Shown: one piece after another, positions 63,836 through 64,000 of the stretch
How positions within the stretch are numbered: position 1 is the first letter of the stretch
Layout: each line of letters starts with the position of its first letter
NCBI RefSeq assembly: GCF_004349355.1
Contig: NZ_SMFK01000001.1
Span: forward strand, 795,393 to 859,392
Length of the DNA stretch: 64,000 nucleotides
Direction: 5' to 3'
From: Flavobacterium cellulosilyticum
GTDB taxonomy: Bacteria > Bacteroidota > Bacteroidia > Flavobacteriales > Flavobacteriaceae
Notes under the pieces: model-generated
Seen by the model: the letters and a program-made list of their open reading frames with translations, nothing else
Databases searched by the model: none
Told to the model about the DNA's origin: nothing
Made by a program: the position numbers and the translations under genes

Positions 63836-64000
63836 ATGAGGGAAGATTTTAAGCCACATCTTTTTATAAAGAATGTTCACACATCACACAGCTACACAAC
63901 ACCACCCTCTGGAGGACGAGGTGATGCTAATTTACCAGAAAGAAATAAAAATGAACATGGCTACGCCATATTGTCGTCATTAAATGAAATATGGGGGAAG
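63836..64000 (+). CDS. S8 peptidase of an ietAS-like pair, N-terminal fragment
   Basis: Only the first 55 residues lie in the window. They read MREDFKPHLFIKNVHTSHSY and then a Gly-rich SGGRGDANLPERNKNEHG, the usual opening of large S8 peptidases encoded next to AAA ATPases of this kind. No catalytic residue is reached, so the family call rests on this N-terminal pattern and on the preceding gene. It starts seven bases after the ATPase stop. Confidence 0.7.
   Translation, partial: MREDFKPHLFIKNVHTSHSYTTPPSGGRGDANLPERNKNEHGYAILSSLNEIWGK

Larger units (their letters stand above)
43915..64000. mobile_element. Integrative element carrying defence genes (left part)
   Basis: The order tyrosine recombinase, RteC-like regulator, excisionase-like HTH protein and VirE-type primase/helicase, all on one strand, is typical of Bacteroidota integrative elements. 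Defence cargo follows. No relaxase or conjugation gene is seen before the window ends, so it could be mobilisable, conjugative or a satellite. The right end is outside the window. Confidence 0.7.

Noticed and set aside
1..64000. CRISPR array or rRNA operon
   Set aside because: No regularly spaced direct repeats of CRISPR type and no rRNA sequence were seen; the tandem repeats present are short or palindromic.

Overview
The window looks like a chromosomal segment of a Flavobacterium-type bacterium (Bacteroidota). The base composition is AT-rich, and several promoters match the Bacteroidota pattern (TTTG, about 19-20 nt, TAnnTTTG). Gene families typical of the group are present: SUF genes with DUF59/DUF2480/DUF3078 neighbours, TonB-dependent receptors with carboxypeptidase-regulatory-like domains, a DUF5689 lipoprotein and a Bacteroidetes-type tyrosine integrase.

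Region 1 (1-20 kb) is built on the SUF iron-sulfur cluster assembly genes. An A-type carrier, sufB, sufC and sufD lie at 1.8-6.8 kb; sufS, sufE, a SufT-like DUF59 gene and DUF2480/DUF3078 genes follow at 14.8-19.4 kb. Foreign-looking small genes sit in the gaps: an S23-type four-helix-bundle gene, a DUF2683/YoeB-type toxin-antitoxin pair and a GxxExxY gene. Several gaps hold long imperfect inverted repeats made of reiterated short words. Between the two suf blocks lie an ASCH-domain gene broken by a stop codon, a cytochrome c, and a two-subunit Tat-exported molybdenum hydroxylase with XdhC and MobA-like maturation genes.

Region 2 (20-31 kb) is ordinary chromosome: hflX, an MFS transporter, a Gfo/Idh oxidoreductase, an old-yellow-enzyme homologue, rseP, tRNA-Asn(GTT), a five-repeat PepSY-like lipoprotein, a PQQ sugar dehydrogenase with its cytochrome c, and tRNA-Arg(CCT).

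Region 3 (31.8-43.5 kb) is an envelope/secretion cluster: two TonB-dependent receptors, a beta-helix lipoprotein, a calcineurin-like phosphoesterase, a propeller-like lipoprotein, a DUF5689 lipoprotein and a secreted endonuclease/exonuclease/phosphatase-family protein. I infer a role in scavenging phosphate or phosphorylated compounds such as nucleic acids.

Region 4 (43.5 kb to the end) looks like the left part of an integrative element: tyrosine recombinase, RteC-like protein, excisionase-like HTH protein and VirE-type primase/helicase. Its cargo is anti-phage defence. There is a zinc-ribbon-array/TerB-like protein, then a type I restriction-modification operon in which a 1620-residue sacsin-like ATPase with a C-terminal DUF3883 nuclease-like domain lies between hsdS and hsdR. 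At the right edge is an AAA ATPase plus subtilase pair resembling ietAS. The hsdM-hsdS-(ATPase-DUF3883)-hsdR arrangement is the best candidate here for an under-described system.
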